Of a stretch of DNA of 52,897 nt, positions 11,723-20,201 are shown in pieces; the stretch's first letter is position 1, and every line of letters starts with the position of its first letter. The stretch is from an uncultured Alkalilimnicola sp. GTDB lineage: Bacteria; Pseudomonadota; Gammaproteobacteria; Nitrococcales; AK92. The stretch lies in assembly GCA_937951875.1 (NCBI GenBank), contig CALGAN010000086.1, forward strand, positions 1 to 52,897. Direction: 5' to 3'. The notes beneath the pieces are model-generated. The model ran no database searches and had not been told where the DNA came from. It saw only the letters and a list, made by a program, of their open reading frames with translations. A program made the position numbers and the translations under genes.

Positions 11723-12187
11723 ATGTTCCACGTGGTCCTGGTCGAACCCGAAATCCCGCCGAACACCGGCAACATCATCCGGCTGTGCGCCAACAGCGGC
11801 GCGCAGCTGCATCTGATCCACCCCTTGGGATTCGTGATGGAGGACAGCCGGCTGCGTCGCGCCGGGCTCGACTATCACGAGTGGGCCCGGCTGCGCGAGC
11901 ACGCCAGTTTCGACGCTTTCCTCGAGGCGGTGGCGCCGCAGCGGCTGTTCGCCTGCTCATCCAAGGGGCAGCGGTTCTACCACGAGCCGACGTTTCGCCC
12001 GGGCGACGCCTTCGTGTTCGGCCCAGAAACGCGCGGCCTCGACGCGCGGCTGCTGGCCCGCTTCGAGCCGGAGCGCATACTGCGCATCCCCATGCTGCCG
12101 GGCAACCGCAGCCTGAATCTGTCGAACGCGGTGGCGGTGGTGGTTTACGAGGCGTGGCGCCAGAACGGCTACGCCGGCGGCTGTTGA
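11723..12187 (+). CDS. trmL: tRNA (cytidine(34)-2'-O)-methyltransferase
   Basis: SPOUT-fold 2'-O-methyltransferase acting on the wobble base of tRNA-Leu. 154 residues, matching E. coli TrmL at about 157. It starts MFHVVLVEPEIPPNTGNIIR and carries the knot motifs FGPETRGLD and IPMLPGNRSLNLSNAVAVV that bind SAM. It is monocistronic and converges on gpsA. Confidence 0.95.
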   Translation: MFHVVLVEPEIPPNTGNIIRLCANSGAQLHLIHPLGFVMEDSRLRRAGLDYHEWARLREHASFDAFLEAVAPQRLFACSSKGQRFYHEPTFRPGDAFVFGPETRGLDARLLARFEPERILRIPMLPGNRSLNLSNAVAVVVYEAWRQNGYAGGC

Positions 12188-12208
12188 GCGCCGCGAAGCG
12201 GCCGTCGA

Positions 12209-12234
12209 GCCCGCGCGCGAGCGCGGGCCGTTTC
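12209..12234. terminator. Candidate convergent terminator between trmL and gpsA
   Basis: An 8-bp perfect stem GCCCGCGC / GCGCGGGC with a GCGA tetraloop, followed on the plus strand by CGTTTC. It is stable but has a poor U-tract. The position between converging genes supports a terminator role. Confidence 0.5.
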
Positions 12235-13237
12235 AGCGCCAGAATTCGGCTTTCTGGCTGCGCCCCATCAGCGCTTGCACCGCTTCGCTGACGGTCAGCT
12301 CGCCCTGTAGCAGCCGGTAGACCTGCTCGCACAGCGGCATTTCCACGCCCAGCCGCTGCGCCAGCGCGAACACCTCGCCGGCGGTGCGCACGCCCTCGAC
12401 GGTCTGGCCGATTTGCGCCTGCGCCTGCTCGATGCTCAGGCCCCGCCCCAGCGCCAGGCCCATGCGCCGGTTGCGCGACTGGTCGTCGGTGCAGGTGAGG
12501 ATCAGGTCGCCGACCCCGGCCAGCCCCATCAGCGTCTGCGGCTCGGCCTTCAGCGCCACGCCCAGCCGCATGATCTCGGCCAGGCCGCGGGTGATCAGCG
12601 CGGCACGGGCGTTGGCGCCGAAGCCCATGCCGTCGGCGATGCCGGTGGCGATCGCCAGCACGTTCTTGACCGAGCCGCCGAGCTCGACGCCGGTGATGTC
12701 GCTACTGGTGTAGACCCGGAAGCTTTCGCTGTGGAAGGCGGTCGCCACGGTTTTGGCGAAGCCCTCGTCGGTGGAGGCGACGGTCACCGCGGTCGGCAGG
12801 CCGGCCGCGACCTCCTTGGCGAAGCTCGGACCGGACAGCACGGCCAGCGCGCCGGCGGTCGGCAGCTCGGCCGCCGCCACCTGATGCAAGAGCCCGCCCG
12901 AGGCGGCGTCCAGACCCTTGGTGGCCCATACCACGCCGCGGCCCCGCGGCCAGATCGGGCGCAGTTGCGCCAGCACGTCGCGGAAGGCATGGCTGGGCAC
13001 CACGAGCAGGGTCTGGTCGGTGTCCTCAACCGTGGCCGCCAGCTTGGATACCGGCTCGATGGTGGGCGCGAGGGGGGCTCCTGGCAGATAGCGGCGGTTC
13101 TCGCGATCGGCGCTCAGACGCGCGATGTGGCCGAGGTCGTGGTCCCACAGCCGCACCCGATGGCCGTTACGGGCCAGCACGATCGCCAGCGCGGTGCCCC
13201 AGGAGCCGGCACCGACAACGCCCCAGCAGCCGCTCAT
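12233..13237 (-). CDS. gpsA: Glycerol-3-phosphate dehydrogenase [NAD(P)+]
   Basis: Reduces dihydroxyacetone phosphate to sn-glycerol 3-phosphate for phospholipid synthesis; cytosolic. 334 residues (E. coli 339). The N-terminal nucleotide-binding loop is GVVGAGSWGTALA. SGPSFAKEVA, GGSVKNVLAIATG (catalytic Lys) and DLILTCTDDQSRNRRMG follow. The ATG at 13237 is 8 nt after secB. Open sequence further upstream in this frame is a shadow of secB. Confidence 0.96.
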   Translation of the reverse strand: MSGCWGVVGAGSWGTALAIVLARNGHRVRLWDHDLGHIARLSADRENRRYLPGAPLAPTIEPVSKLAATVEDTDQTLLVVPSHAFRDVLAQLRPIWPRGRGVVWATKGLDAASGGLLHQVAAAELPTAGALAVLSGPSFAKEVAAGLPTAVTVASTDEGFAKTVATAFHSESFRVYTSSDITGVELGGSVKNVLAIATGIADGMGFGANARAALITRGLAEIMRLGVALKAEPQTLMGLAGVGDLILTCTDDQSRNRRMGLALGRGLSIEQAQAQIGQTVEGVRTAGEVFALAQRLGVEMPLCEQVYRLLQGELTVSEAVQALMGRSQKAEFWR

Positions 13238-13245
13238 GGCCGACC

Positions 13246-13743
13246 TCAGTGAGTGGCGGAGTTCGAGGACGCCTGCCGCTGTTGCTCCTCGGCCAAGCGC
13301 TGAGCATACAGGGCGTCGAAGTTGACCGGTCCGAGCAGCATCTGCGGGAAGCCGCCCTTGGCGACGAGATCGGAGATGGCCTCGCGCGCGTACGGGAACA
13401 GGATTGACGGGCAGTAGCTGCCGAGGATGCCGCGCAAGGTCGGCTCGTCGAAGCCGTCGAGCTGGAAGATGCCGGCCTGGTGCACCTCGCAGAGGTAAGC
13501 GGTCTTGTCTTCGAGCTTGGTGGTGACGGTGATGCTGAGCACGACCTCGAAGGTCTTGTCGGCGATCGCCTGGGCGTTGGTTGCCAGATCGACGTTCACG
13601 TTCGGCCGCCACTCGCCGGCCTGGAAGATCTGCGGGGAATTCGGGGTCTCGAAGGAGACGTCCTTCACGTAGATCTTGGCGATGTTGAAGAGCTGCTGCG
13701 GAGCGGCCTGCCCGGCGGCGCCCTGTTGCGGTTGATTGCTCAT
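13246..13743 (-). CDS. secB: Protein-export chaperone SecB
   Basis: Tetrameric cytosolic chaperone that keeps preproteins unfolded and hands them to SecA. 165 residues. Family blocks: QLFNIAKIYVKDVSFETPNSP, CEVHQAGIFQLDGF, YCPSILFPYAREAISDLVAKGGFPQMLLGPVNFDALY. The ATG at 13743 has GAGAG 5 nt upstream. A TTG four codons earlier is in frame but would lie inside that ribosome site. Between rhodanese and gpsA, as in many gammaproteobacteria; the usual glutaredoxin gene grxC is missing here. Confidence 0.97.
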   Translation of the reverse strand: MSNQPQQGAAGQAAPQQLFNIAKIYVKDVSFETPNSPQIFQAGEWRPNVNVDLATNAQAIADKTFEVVLSITVTTKLEDKTAYLCEVHQAGIFQLDGFDEPTLRGILGSYCPSILFPYAREAISDLVAKGGFPQMLLGPVNFDALYAQRLAEEQQRQASSNSATH

Positions 13744-13769
13744 GATGTCTCTCAAGCTGTCAGAAAGGA

Positions 13770-14195
13770 TTACTTACGCTCAAGCGGAAAACCGGCCGCT
13801 TGCCAGGCGGCGAAGCCGCCTTTCAATTCGTAAATCTGGCCGAAGCCGGCTTTTTTCAGCTCGGCGGCGGCGCGGCCGGACTGCAGGCCGGTGGCGCAGT
13901 AGACGATGACGGGGCGCTGCTTGAGGCGCTCGAGCTTGCTCAGCCGCTCGGCGAGCGCGCTGGCCGGCGCGTTGACCGCGCCCGGCAGATGGGCCTTGCG
14001 AAATTCGGCCTCGCCGCGGACGTCCAGGAACACCGCATCCTGTCGGTTGTACAGCTGGGTCGCCGCGGCGGGCTCGAGACTGGTGGCGCCGGCCTTCAGG
14101 CGCCGTACTTCAGTCACGATCAGCACGACCAGTACGATGCCGAAGGCCGACACCAGCAGCCAATGGTTGCCGATAAACTCAATAAATTGATGCAT
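13770..14195 (-). CDS. Membrane-anchored rhodanese-like protein (YibN type)
   Basis: 141 residues. One N-terminal transmembrane helix (about 12-30, WLLVSAFGIVLVVLIV) anchors a single rhodanese domain. The active-site loop is VIVYCATGLQSGRAA with a catalytic cysteine; DVRGEAEFRKAHLPGAVN and GGFAAWQAAGFPLE are conserved. Probably transfers sulfane sulfur or uses a persulfide on the cytoplasmic side; substrate unknown. The ATG at 14195 has AGGGA about 8 nt upstream. The gene sits between the ArsR-type regulator and secB. Confidence 0.9.
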   Translation of the reverse strand: MHQFIEFIGNHWLLVSAFGIVLVVLIVTEVRRLKAGATSLEPAAATQLYNRQDAVFLDVRGEAEFRKAHLPGAVNAPASALAERLSKLERLKQRPVIVYCATGLQSGRAAAELKKAGFGQIYELKGGFAAWQAAGFPLERK

Positions 14196-14232
14196 CTGCG
14201 CCGTCCCTAAGGAAACACGACGGCGCCGCCAC

Positions 14233-14553
14233 TCAAAAGTCCGACATGCTCCGGCTGAGGCGCGGCGCCGCAAACACGTCGCGCATCATACCAATTAGAT
14301 TGAGTATCCGCCTGTCCTGGACTCGGTAGTAGACGCGGTTGGCATCCTTGCGAGCGGTGATGATGCCTTTCTCGCGCAGTATGGCGAGGTGTTGCGAGAT
14401 GTTGCTCTGCGAGGTGCCGACTTCGCTGACGATGTCCTGGACGTTGACCTCGGTTTCACCGAGGATGCAGAGGATGCGCAACCGCAAGGGATGCGACATG
14501 GCCTTCAACGCGCGGGCAGCGGGCTGGATATCATCTTCGAGTATAGCGACCAT
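14233..14553 (-). CDS. ArsR-family winged-helix transcriptional regulator
   Basis: 106 residues. ALKAMSHPLRLRILCILGE and the recognition region TSQSNISQHLAILREKGII followed by RVYYRV are typical ArsR/SmtB. The helix where ArsR carries ELCVCDL reads EVNVQDI, so that metal-binding cysteine pair is absent, and the whole protein has one cysteine. It may respond to something other than a metal, or act constitutively. The ATG at 14553 has GAGGG 8 nt upstream. First gene of the rhodanese-secB-gpsA group. Confidence 0.87.
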   Translation of the reverse strand: MVAILEDDIQPAARALKAMSHPLRLRILCILGETEVNVQDIVSEVGTSQSNISQHLAILREKGIITARKDANRVYYRVQDRRILNLIGMMRDVFAAPRLSRSMSDF

Positions 14554-14659
14554 TCCTTGGACCCTCTTGTTGTTGCTACTAAGCCGGGAGGCGTTCGCGT
14601 TGGTGTCTTCCCTGTTCGACAGTAACCATGAGTATAAACGGTCTGCCGATAAACTCCCG

Positions 14660-14688
14660 ATTATACAGGTAAGACACGCGTAGATGAA
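14660..14688 (-). promoter_or_regulatory. Sigma-70 promoter for the ArsR-rhodanese-secB-gpsA genes
   Basis: Minus strand: TTCATC (14688-14683), a 17-bp spacer and a perfect TATAAT (14665-14660). Transcription would begin near 14653, about 100 nt before the ArsR start. GTATAA (14632-14637) and TTATAC (14661-14666) form a dyad around the start site that could be an autoregulatory operator. Confidence 0.6.
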
Positions 14689-14733
14689 TGGCAAGTAATC
14701 ACTTCTTACTATAAGAAATTACTCCCTAGTCAA

Positions 14734-15912
14734 GTGGCAACGACCTCCCTCGCCCGTTTCCGCTCGCTACTCCTAGGCTGTCTACTAGGCGGCATGGTCG
14801 CCGCTGCCGGCGCGGCCGATGTCGACGCGCGGGCGCGCGAGCTGGAGCGGGTGCGCCAGCAGATCCGGGCGGTGCAGGCCGAGCTGCAGCGCGAGCGCGG
14901 CCGCCAGGACCGGCTCAGCGCCGAGCTGCGCACCCTCGATCAGAACATCGGCCAAATCATGGGGCGGCTGCGCCAGCTGGAGCAGGAGCAGGCCGAGAAG
15001 CAGCGGCGGGTGGAGGCCCTGCGCGAGGAGTACGCCGGCGAGGAAGCGCGGCTGCGCCAGCAGCAGGACTACCTGGGGCGGCAGCTGCTGTCCGCTTATG
15101 CCCAGGGCCAGCAGGCGTTCCTGAAGCTGCTGCTCAACCAGGAAGATCCCGCCGCCATGGGGCGGATGATGGCGTATTACCGCCATTTCAACGATGCCCG
15201 CGCCGAGCGCATTCGCGCCGCGGCGGCGCAGTTGGAGCGCTTCAAAGAGGTCGAGCGCCTGCTGCGGGAGGAACTGATCGCCCTGGAGGAACTGCGCGGC
15301 CGCCAGCTCGCCGAACGCCAGCAGCTGGCGGAGGCGCGCAGCGAGCGCAGTCAGGCGCTGGCGCGGCTGCAGGCCGAGATCGAGGAAAAGAACTTGCAGC
15401 TGGCGCGTCTGCAGGGCGACGAGAAGCAGCTGCAGAAGGTGCTCGACGAGCTGCGCAACGCGCTGGCCGACATCCAGCAGGACCCGCGCCTGAAGCAGCG
15501 GCCGTTCAAGGACAGCCGAGGGCGGCTCGACTGGCCGTTGCAGGGGACGCTGGCGGCGCGCTTCGGCCAGGAGCGCGGGCTGGGCAGCATGCGCTGGAGC
15601 GGCCTGGTGATCGAGGGCAAGGCCGGCGCCGCGGTGCGCGCCGTCTCCCACGGCCAGGTGGTGTTCGCCGACTGGCTGCGCGGCATGGGGCTGTTATTGA
15701 TCATCGATCACGGAGATGGTTACATGACCCTCTACGGGCATAACGAAGCCATCTACAAAGAGGCGGGCGACTGGGTCCAGGCCGGCGAGGTGATCGCCGC
15801 CGTCGGCACCAGCGGCGGCCGGAACAAGCCCGGTCTTTATTTCGAGATTCGTTCGGGCGGAAAGCCGGTCGATCCCCTCACTTGGCTGCGGCCGCGGGGC
15901 GGCGGCGCTTGA
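14734..15912 (+). CDS. envC: Murein hydrolase activator EnvC
   Basis: Periplasmic activator of division amidases. 392 residues. A signal peptide (cleaved near AAAGAADVD) is followed by a long coiled coil (about 30-250) and a LytM/M23 domain (about 265-385). The zinc ligands of active M23 peptidases are lost: the first motif reads RWSGLVIEG and the last reads LYFEIR instead of LHFEIR, as in E. coli EnvC, so it is an activator, not a peptidase. The GTG start at 14734 lacks a clear ribosome site but gives a complete signal peptide. Confidence 0.93.
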   Translation: MATTSLARFRSLLLGCLLGGMVAAAGAADVDARARELERVRQQIRAVQAELQRERGRQDRLSAELRTLDQNIGQIMGRLRQLEQEQAEKQRRVEALREEYAGEEARLRQQQDYLGRQLLSAYAQGQQAFLKLLLNQEDPAAMGRMMAYYRHFNDARAERIRAAAAQLERFKEVERLLREELIALEELRGRQLAERQQLAEARSERSQALARLQAEIEEKNLQLARLQGDEKQLQKVLDELRNALADIQQDPRLKQRPFKDSRGRLDWPLQGTLAARFGQERGLGSMRWSGLVIEGKAGAAVRAVSHGQVVFADWLRGMGLLLIIDHGDGYMTLYGHNEAIYKEAGDWVQAGEVIAAVGTSGGRNKPGLYFEIRSGGKPVDPLTWLRPRGGGA

Positions 15913-16041
15913 CTGTCGTCTCCGGTACTGTCGTTACCGGGTGACACGAATCACGGAACGGCGCCCCGTACGCGGTGTTTACTGGCTTAACCGATGTCTT
16001 TCGGCATCTGGTCGTAGGCTAATTGCGCCAGGAGCAGCGAT

Positions 16042-17355
16042 ATGCGAATCAAACCCACTCTTTTGGCTTTGTGCACGGGTGTCGCCCTGGGGGCCTTTGG
16101 CTCGATGGCACCCAGTGTCTCCGCCGACGGCCAGCCAAGGGTCGAACTGCCGCTCGAGGAGCTGCGCGTCTTTAGCGAGGTCTACACCCGCATCAAGCGG
16201 GACTACGTCGAGGACGTGGACGACAAGACCCTGCTGGAGAACGCCGTGCGCGGCATGCTCGCGGGGCTCGATCCGCACTCGACTTACCTCGACAACGCCC
16301 AGTATCAGGACCTGCAGGCCAGCACCAGCGGCGCTTTCGGCGGGCTGGGCATCGAGGTCGGGCAGGAAAACGGTTTGGTGAAGGTGATCGCTCCCATCGA
16401 CGACACGCCGGCGGCCAATGCCGGCATCAAGGCGGGCGATCTGATCCTGCGGCTGGACAACCGGCCGGTGAAGGATATGACCCTGAGCGAGGCGGTCAAG
16501 CTCATGCGCGGCGAGCCCGGCAGCAACATCGTGCTGACCATCCTGCGCGAGGGCCAGAGCGAGCCGTTCGACGTCACCATCACCCGCGCCATCGTGCAGG
16601 TGAAGAGCGTCAAGAGCCGCATGCTCGACGACGGTCTGGGCTACGTGCGCATCAGCCAGTTCCAGGCGCGCACCGGCGAGGATCTGGTGAAGGCCGTGGA
16701 GAACCTCAAGAAGGAGGCCGGCGGTTCGCTGCGCGGGCTGGTGCTGGATCTGCGCAACAACCCGGGCGGTGTGCTCAGCGCCAGCGTCGCCGTCGCCGAC
16801 GCCTTCCTGAGCGAGGGCAAGATCGTCTACACCGACGGCCGCCGGGACAAATCCGAGAACGTCTGGTACGCCACGCCCCCGGATGTGATCGACGGCGCGC
16901 CGATGGTGGTGCTGGTCAATTCCGGCTCGGCCTCGGCCTCCGAGATCGTCGCCGGCGCCCTGCAGGATCATGGCCGGGCGGTGATCATGGGGCAGCGCAC
17001 CTTCGGTAAGGGCTCGGTGCAGACCATCCTGCCGCTGAAGGACGGCGGCGCGGTGAAGATCACCACGGCGCGCTACTACACACCGTCCGGCCGCTCCATC
17101 CAGGCCGAGGGCATCGTGCCGGACATCGAGATTCAGCCGTACAAGCTGGCCAAGGCCGATGACGAGAGCGTGCGCCGGGTGCGCGAGGCCGATCTCAAGG
17201 GCCATCTGAGCAACCCCGGCAAGGGCAGCGGCGCTAGCAGTGCCACGCCGTCGGCCGCGGCCGCCGATCTGAGCGAGGACTACGCCTTGCTGGAGGCCAC
17301 CAACCTGTTGCGCGGGCTGGCGATCGTCAGCGGCCGGCGCGCCAAGCAAGGCTGA
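16042..17355 (+). CDS. ctpA: S41-family C-terminal processing peptidase
   Basis: Periplasmic serine protease, 437 residues. After a signal peptide come the S41 N-terminal region (LDPHSTYLD), a PDZ domain (about 90-170) and the catalytic core with NSGSASASEIVAGAL (Ser nucleophile) and GQRTFGKGSVQ (Lys). The C-terminal end is a Ser/Ala linker plus a short helix. AGGAG precedes the ATG. It lies between envC and yibQ and probably trims envelope proteins or controls murein hydrolases; the substrate cannot be read from sequence. Confidence 0.94.
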   Translation: MRIKPTLLALCTGVALGAFGSMAPSVSADGQPRVELPLEELRVFSEVYTRIKRDYVEDVDDKTLLENAVRGMLAGLDPHSTYLDNAQYQDLQASTSGAFGGLGIEVGQENGLVKVIAPIDDTPAANAGIKAGDLILRLDNRPVKDMTLSEAVKLMRGEPGSNIVLTILREGQSEPFDVTITRAIVQVKSVKSRMLDDGLGYVRISQFQARTGEDLVKAVENLKKEAGGSLRGLVLDLRNNPGGVLSASVAVADAFLSEGKIVYTDGRRDKSENVWYATPPDVIDGAPMVVLVNSGSASASEIVAGALQDHGRAVIMGQRTFGKGSVQTILPLKDGGAVKITTARYYTPSGRSIQAEGIVPDIEIQPYKLAKADDESVRRVREADLKGHLSNPGKGSGASSATPSAAAADLSEDYALLEATNLLRGLAIVSGRRAKQG

Positions 17356-18125
17356 TGATGGCGCGTTGGCGGCTGCTGTTCGCCGTTTTGCTGTGGCTGC
17401 CGTTTGGGCAGGCGGCGAGCGCGGAAGCCGTCATCAGCATCATCATCGACGACCTCGGTGACCGGCTGCAGGCCGGTCACCGCGTCATTGCCCTGCCCGG
17501 CCCGGTGGCCTGCGCCTTCCTGCCCCACGTCGCCCACACGCCGCGCCTGGCCCGGGAGGCGCACGCCGCCGGCAAGGAAGTGCTGCTGCACCTGCCGATG
17601 GAGAACGTCGAGGGCCGCAGCCCCGGCCCCGGCGCGTTGACCCTGCACATGGATCAGGCGGAATTCCTGGCCGCGGTACGCGCCGACCTCGAAGCCGTGC
17701 CACACGTGGTCGGCGTCAACAACCACATGGGCAGTCTGCTCACCCGCCATCCTGGCCACATGACCTGGCTCATGCGCGAGCTCAAGGCGCGCGGCGGGCT
17801 GTTCTTCGTCGACAGCCGCACCAGCGCCGAGACCGTGGCGGAGCAGATGGCGCAGGAAAACGGCCTGCCCGTCCTGCGCCGGCACGTGTTTCTCGATCAC
17901 GATCCGTCGCAGGCCGCGGTCGAGGCGGCGTTCGAGCGGCTGCTGACGCTGGCCCGCCGCGACGGCGCGGCCATCGCCATCGGCCACCCCTACGAATCGA
18001 CCCTGCACGTGCTGGAGGCGCGCCTGCCGACGCTGGCCGAACGCGGGGTGCGGCTGATTTCGCTGGCGCAGATGCTCGACGTCCAGCGGACGCAGCGGCA
18101 GCGCTGGCAGGCGGCCACGCCCTGA
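17355..18125 (+). CDS. yibQ: Divergent polysaccharide deacetylase family protein (YibQ)
   Basis: 256 residues. A signal peptide (about 1-23) is followed by the DUF610/divergent deacetylase fold. Conserved blocks are ISIIIDDLGD, VLLHLPMEN, GVNNHMGSLLT, FFVDSRTSA and AIAIGHPYEST. It keeps acidic and histidine residues at deacetylase-like positions, but no activity is established for the family. The start codon overlaps the ctpA stop (TGATG), so the two are coupled. The envC-ctpA-yibQ order supports a cell-wall role. Confidence 0.88.
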   Translation: MMARWRLLFAVLLWLPFGQAASAEAVISIIIDDLGDRLQAGHRVIALPGPVACAFLPHVAHTPRLAREAHAAGKEVLLHLPMENVEGRSPGPGALTLHMDQAEFLAAVRADLEAVPHVVGVNNHMGSLLTRHPGHMTWLMRELKARGGLFFVDSRTSAETVAEQMAQENGLPVLRRHVFLDHDPSQAAVEAAFERLLTLARRDGAAIAIGHPYESTLHVLEARLPTLAERGVRLISLAQMLDVQRTQRQRWQAATP

Positions 18126-18214
18126 CGCTCCGCGCTGCCGGCCTTGGTTTGGCCTCAGGCCGTCCCCATAACGAGAAATTCCGCTGTCATACCCATAACA
18201 ACCGCGAACTCCGC

Positions 18215-18598
18215 ATGCTTTGCAGAGGCCCGGCAATCGCGCTCCTGCTGACGCTGGCCAGCGCCGCGACGGCCGATGATCGTCCGCCGCTCGATCAGCC
18301 CGGCCTGGTGCAGACGGGCTTGTTTCAACGCTGGGACCGCAACGGCGACCATCGCCTGGATGCCGACGAATTCCGCGGACCGCCCTACCTGTTCGCCGGT
18401 TTCGACGCCGACGCGGACCTGCGCCTGAGCGAGGACGAGTTCTACCTCGGCTTGTTCCGTCATCTCGATCGCGACGGCAGCGGGACGCTCGACGTCGAGG
18501 AGATGGCCGAGCTGGCGCGTTGGGAAGGCGCCGCGGTCAGCGGCGCAGATTGGAGCCGACCAGCAACAGCGTCCCCAGACCGGCCAGGATCCAGCTGA
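18215..18598 (+). CDS. Secreted three-EF-hand calcium-binding protein
   Basis: 127 residues. A signal peptide (about 1-20, ending ASAATA) is followed by three EF-hand loops at 41-52 (DRNGDHRLDADE), 64-75 (DADADLRLSEDE) and 85-96 (DRDGSGTLDVEE), each with acidic or Asn/Ser ligands at positions 1, 3, 5 and Glu at 12. Likely periplasmic calcium binding; target unknown. No clear ribosome site precedes the ATG. The last 62 bp overlap the 3' end of ubiB on the other strand, so the C-terminal 20 residues are antisense to ubiB codons. Confidence 0.75.
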   Translation: MLCRGPAIALLLTLASAATADDRPPLDQPGLVQTGLFQRWDRNGDHRLDADEFRGPPYLFAGFDADADLRLSEDEFYLGLFRHLDRDGSGTLDVEEMAELARWEGAAVSGADWSRPATASPDRPGSS

Positions 18599-20201
18599 AC
18601 AGCGGTCGCTCCACCGGCAGCAGCGGCTGCTCGCCGCTCAAGCCCAGCAGCAGAAAAGCGGCCAGCAGCAGCGCCGCGCCGACCACGGCGCCGAAATTGC
18701 GGCGGCTGCCATGGCGCAGCTCCCGGCGCAGGGCGCTCAGCTCCTCGGCCTGCCGGCCCAGCTCGGCGCGCGTGGCGGCGAGATCCTGCATGGCGCGGGT
18801 CAGCCGCGCGGGTAGCTCTGGCAGCTGCTCGCCCCACACCGGCAGCTCGCGGCGCAGGCGCCGCATCACCGAGCCGAGGCCCAGCTCCTGGCGCATCCAG
18901 CGTTCCATGTACGGTTTGGCGGTTTTCCACAAATCCAGGTCGGGATAGAGCTCGCGGCCCAGGCCTTCGATGTTGAGCAGGGTCTTCTGCAGCAGCACCA
19001 GCTGCGGCTGCACTTCCATGTCGAAGCGCCGGCCGGTCTGGAACAGCCGCAACAGCAGCGAGCCGAAGGAGATGTCCTTGAGCGGCCGCTCGAAGATCGG
19101 CTCGCAGACGGTGCGCATGGCGGCTTCGAACTCGTCGACCCGGGTCGAGGGCGGCACCCAGCCGGATTCCACGTGCAGCTCCGCCACGCGCCGGTAGTCG
19201 CGGCGGAAGAAGGCCAGGAAGTTCTCGGCCAGATAGCGGTGGTCGGTCGGCGCCAGGGTGCCGATGATGCCGAAGTCGACCGCGATGTACTTGGGCTCCG
19301 CCGGGTCGCTGATGTCGACGAAGATGTTGCCGGGGTGCATGTCGGCGTGGAAGAAGCTGTCGCGGAACACCTGGGTGAAGAAGATCTCCACCCCCCGCTC
19401 GGCCAGCTTCTTCATGTCCACGCCGTGGCTGCGCAGCGTGTCGACGGCGCTGATCGGCACGCCGCGGATGCGCTCCATCACCAGCACGTTGCGGCGCACG
19501 TAAGGCCAGTACACCTCGGGGACGTACAGGATGTCCGAGTCCTTGAAGTTGCGCTTGAGCTGGCTGGCGTTGGCGGCCTCGCGCATCAGGTCGAGCTCGT
19601 CGAAGATGTTCTTCTCGAATTCGGCGACGATCTCGCGCGGGTGCAGGCGGCGGCCGACCTTGGAGTAGCGTTCGACCAGATCGGCCAGGGCGTACATCAG
19701 CTCCAGGTCGTCCTCGATCACCCGCTCAATGCCGGGACGCAGGATCTTCACCACCACCTCGCGGCCGTCGAGCAGGCGCGCGGCGTGCACCTGGGCGATC
19801 GAGGCCGAGGCCAGCGGCTGGATGTCGAACTCGGCGAACACCTGCTCCACCGGCTGGCCCAGCGCGGCCTCGACGAGGCGCTTGGCGTCCTCGCCGGGGA
19901 AGGGTGCCACCTGGTCCTGCAGCTTGGCCAGCTCGACGGCGATGTCGTTGGGCAGCAGGTCGCGGCGGGTGGAGAGAATCTGCCCGAATTTGACGAAGAT
20001 CGGTCCCAGTTCCTCCAGGCTCTTGCGGATGCGCTCGCCGCGCGAGCCGCTGGGCGCCTTGAACCAGCGCCAGAACATGAAGGCCTTGACGAAGCGGACC
20101 GGGCGGGCGATCGGGATGGACAGGATCAGCTCGTCCAGTCCGTTCTTGATCAGGACCAGATTGATGTGGGTGATGCGTAGGATGCGGCGCAGGCCCTTCA
20201 T
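18537..20201 (-). CDS. ubiB: Ubiquinone biosynthesis ATPase/kinase-like protein UbiB
   Basis: ABC1/ADCK family atypical kinase needed for ubiquinone synthesis. 554 residues. The family KxGQ motif is in PIFVKFGQILSTRRDLLP, the Ala-rich loop is ASASIAQVHAA, the catalytic loop is HADMHPGNIF and the metal motif is VDFG. Two hydrophobic C-terminal segments (about 503-522 and 532-550) anchor it in the inner membrane. Its ATG overlaps the ubiJ stop as ATGA. Confidence 0.96.
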   Translation of the reverse strand: MKGLRRILRITHINLVLIKNGLDELILSIPIARPVRFVKAFMFWRWFKAPSGSRGERIRKSLEELGPIFVKFGQILSTRRDLLPNDIAVELAKLQDQVAPFPGEDAKRLVEAALGQPVEQVFAEFDIQPLASASIAQVHAARLLDGREVVVKILRPGIERVIEDDLELMYALADLVERYSKVGRRLHPREIVAEFEKNIFDELDLMREAANASQLKRNFKDSDILYVPEVYWPYVRRNVLVMERIRGVPISAVDTLRSHGVDMKKLAERGVEIFFTQVFRDSFFHADMHPGNIFVDISDPAEPKYIAVDFGIIGTLAPTDHRYLAENFLAFFRRDYRRVAELHVESGWVPPSTRVDEFEAAMRTVCEPIFERPLKDISFGSLLLRLFQTGRRFDMEVQPQLVLLQKTLLNIEGLGRELYPDLDLWKTAKPYMERWMRQELGLGSVMRRLRRELPVWGEQLPELPARLTRAMQDLAATRAELGRQAEELSALRRELRHGSRRNFGAVVGAALLLAAFLLLGLSGEQPLLPVERPLFSWILAGLGTLLLVGSNLRR

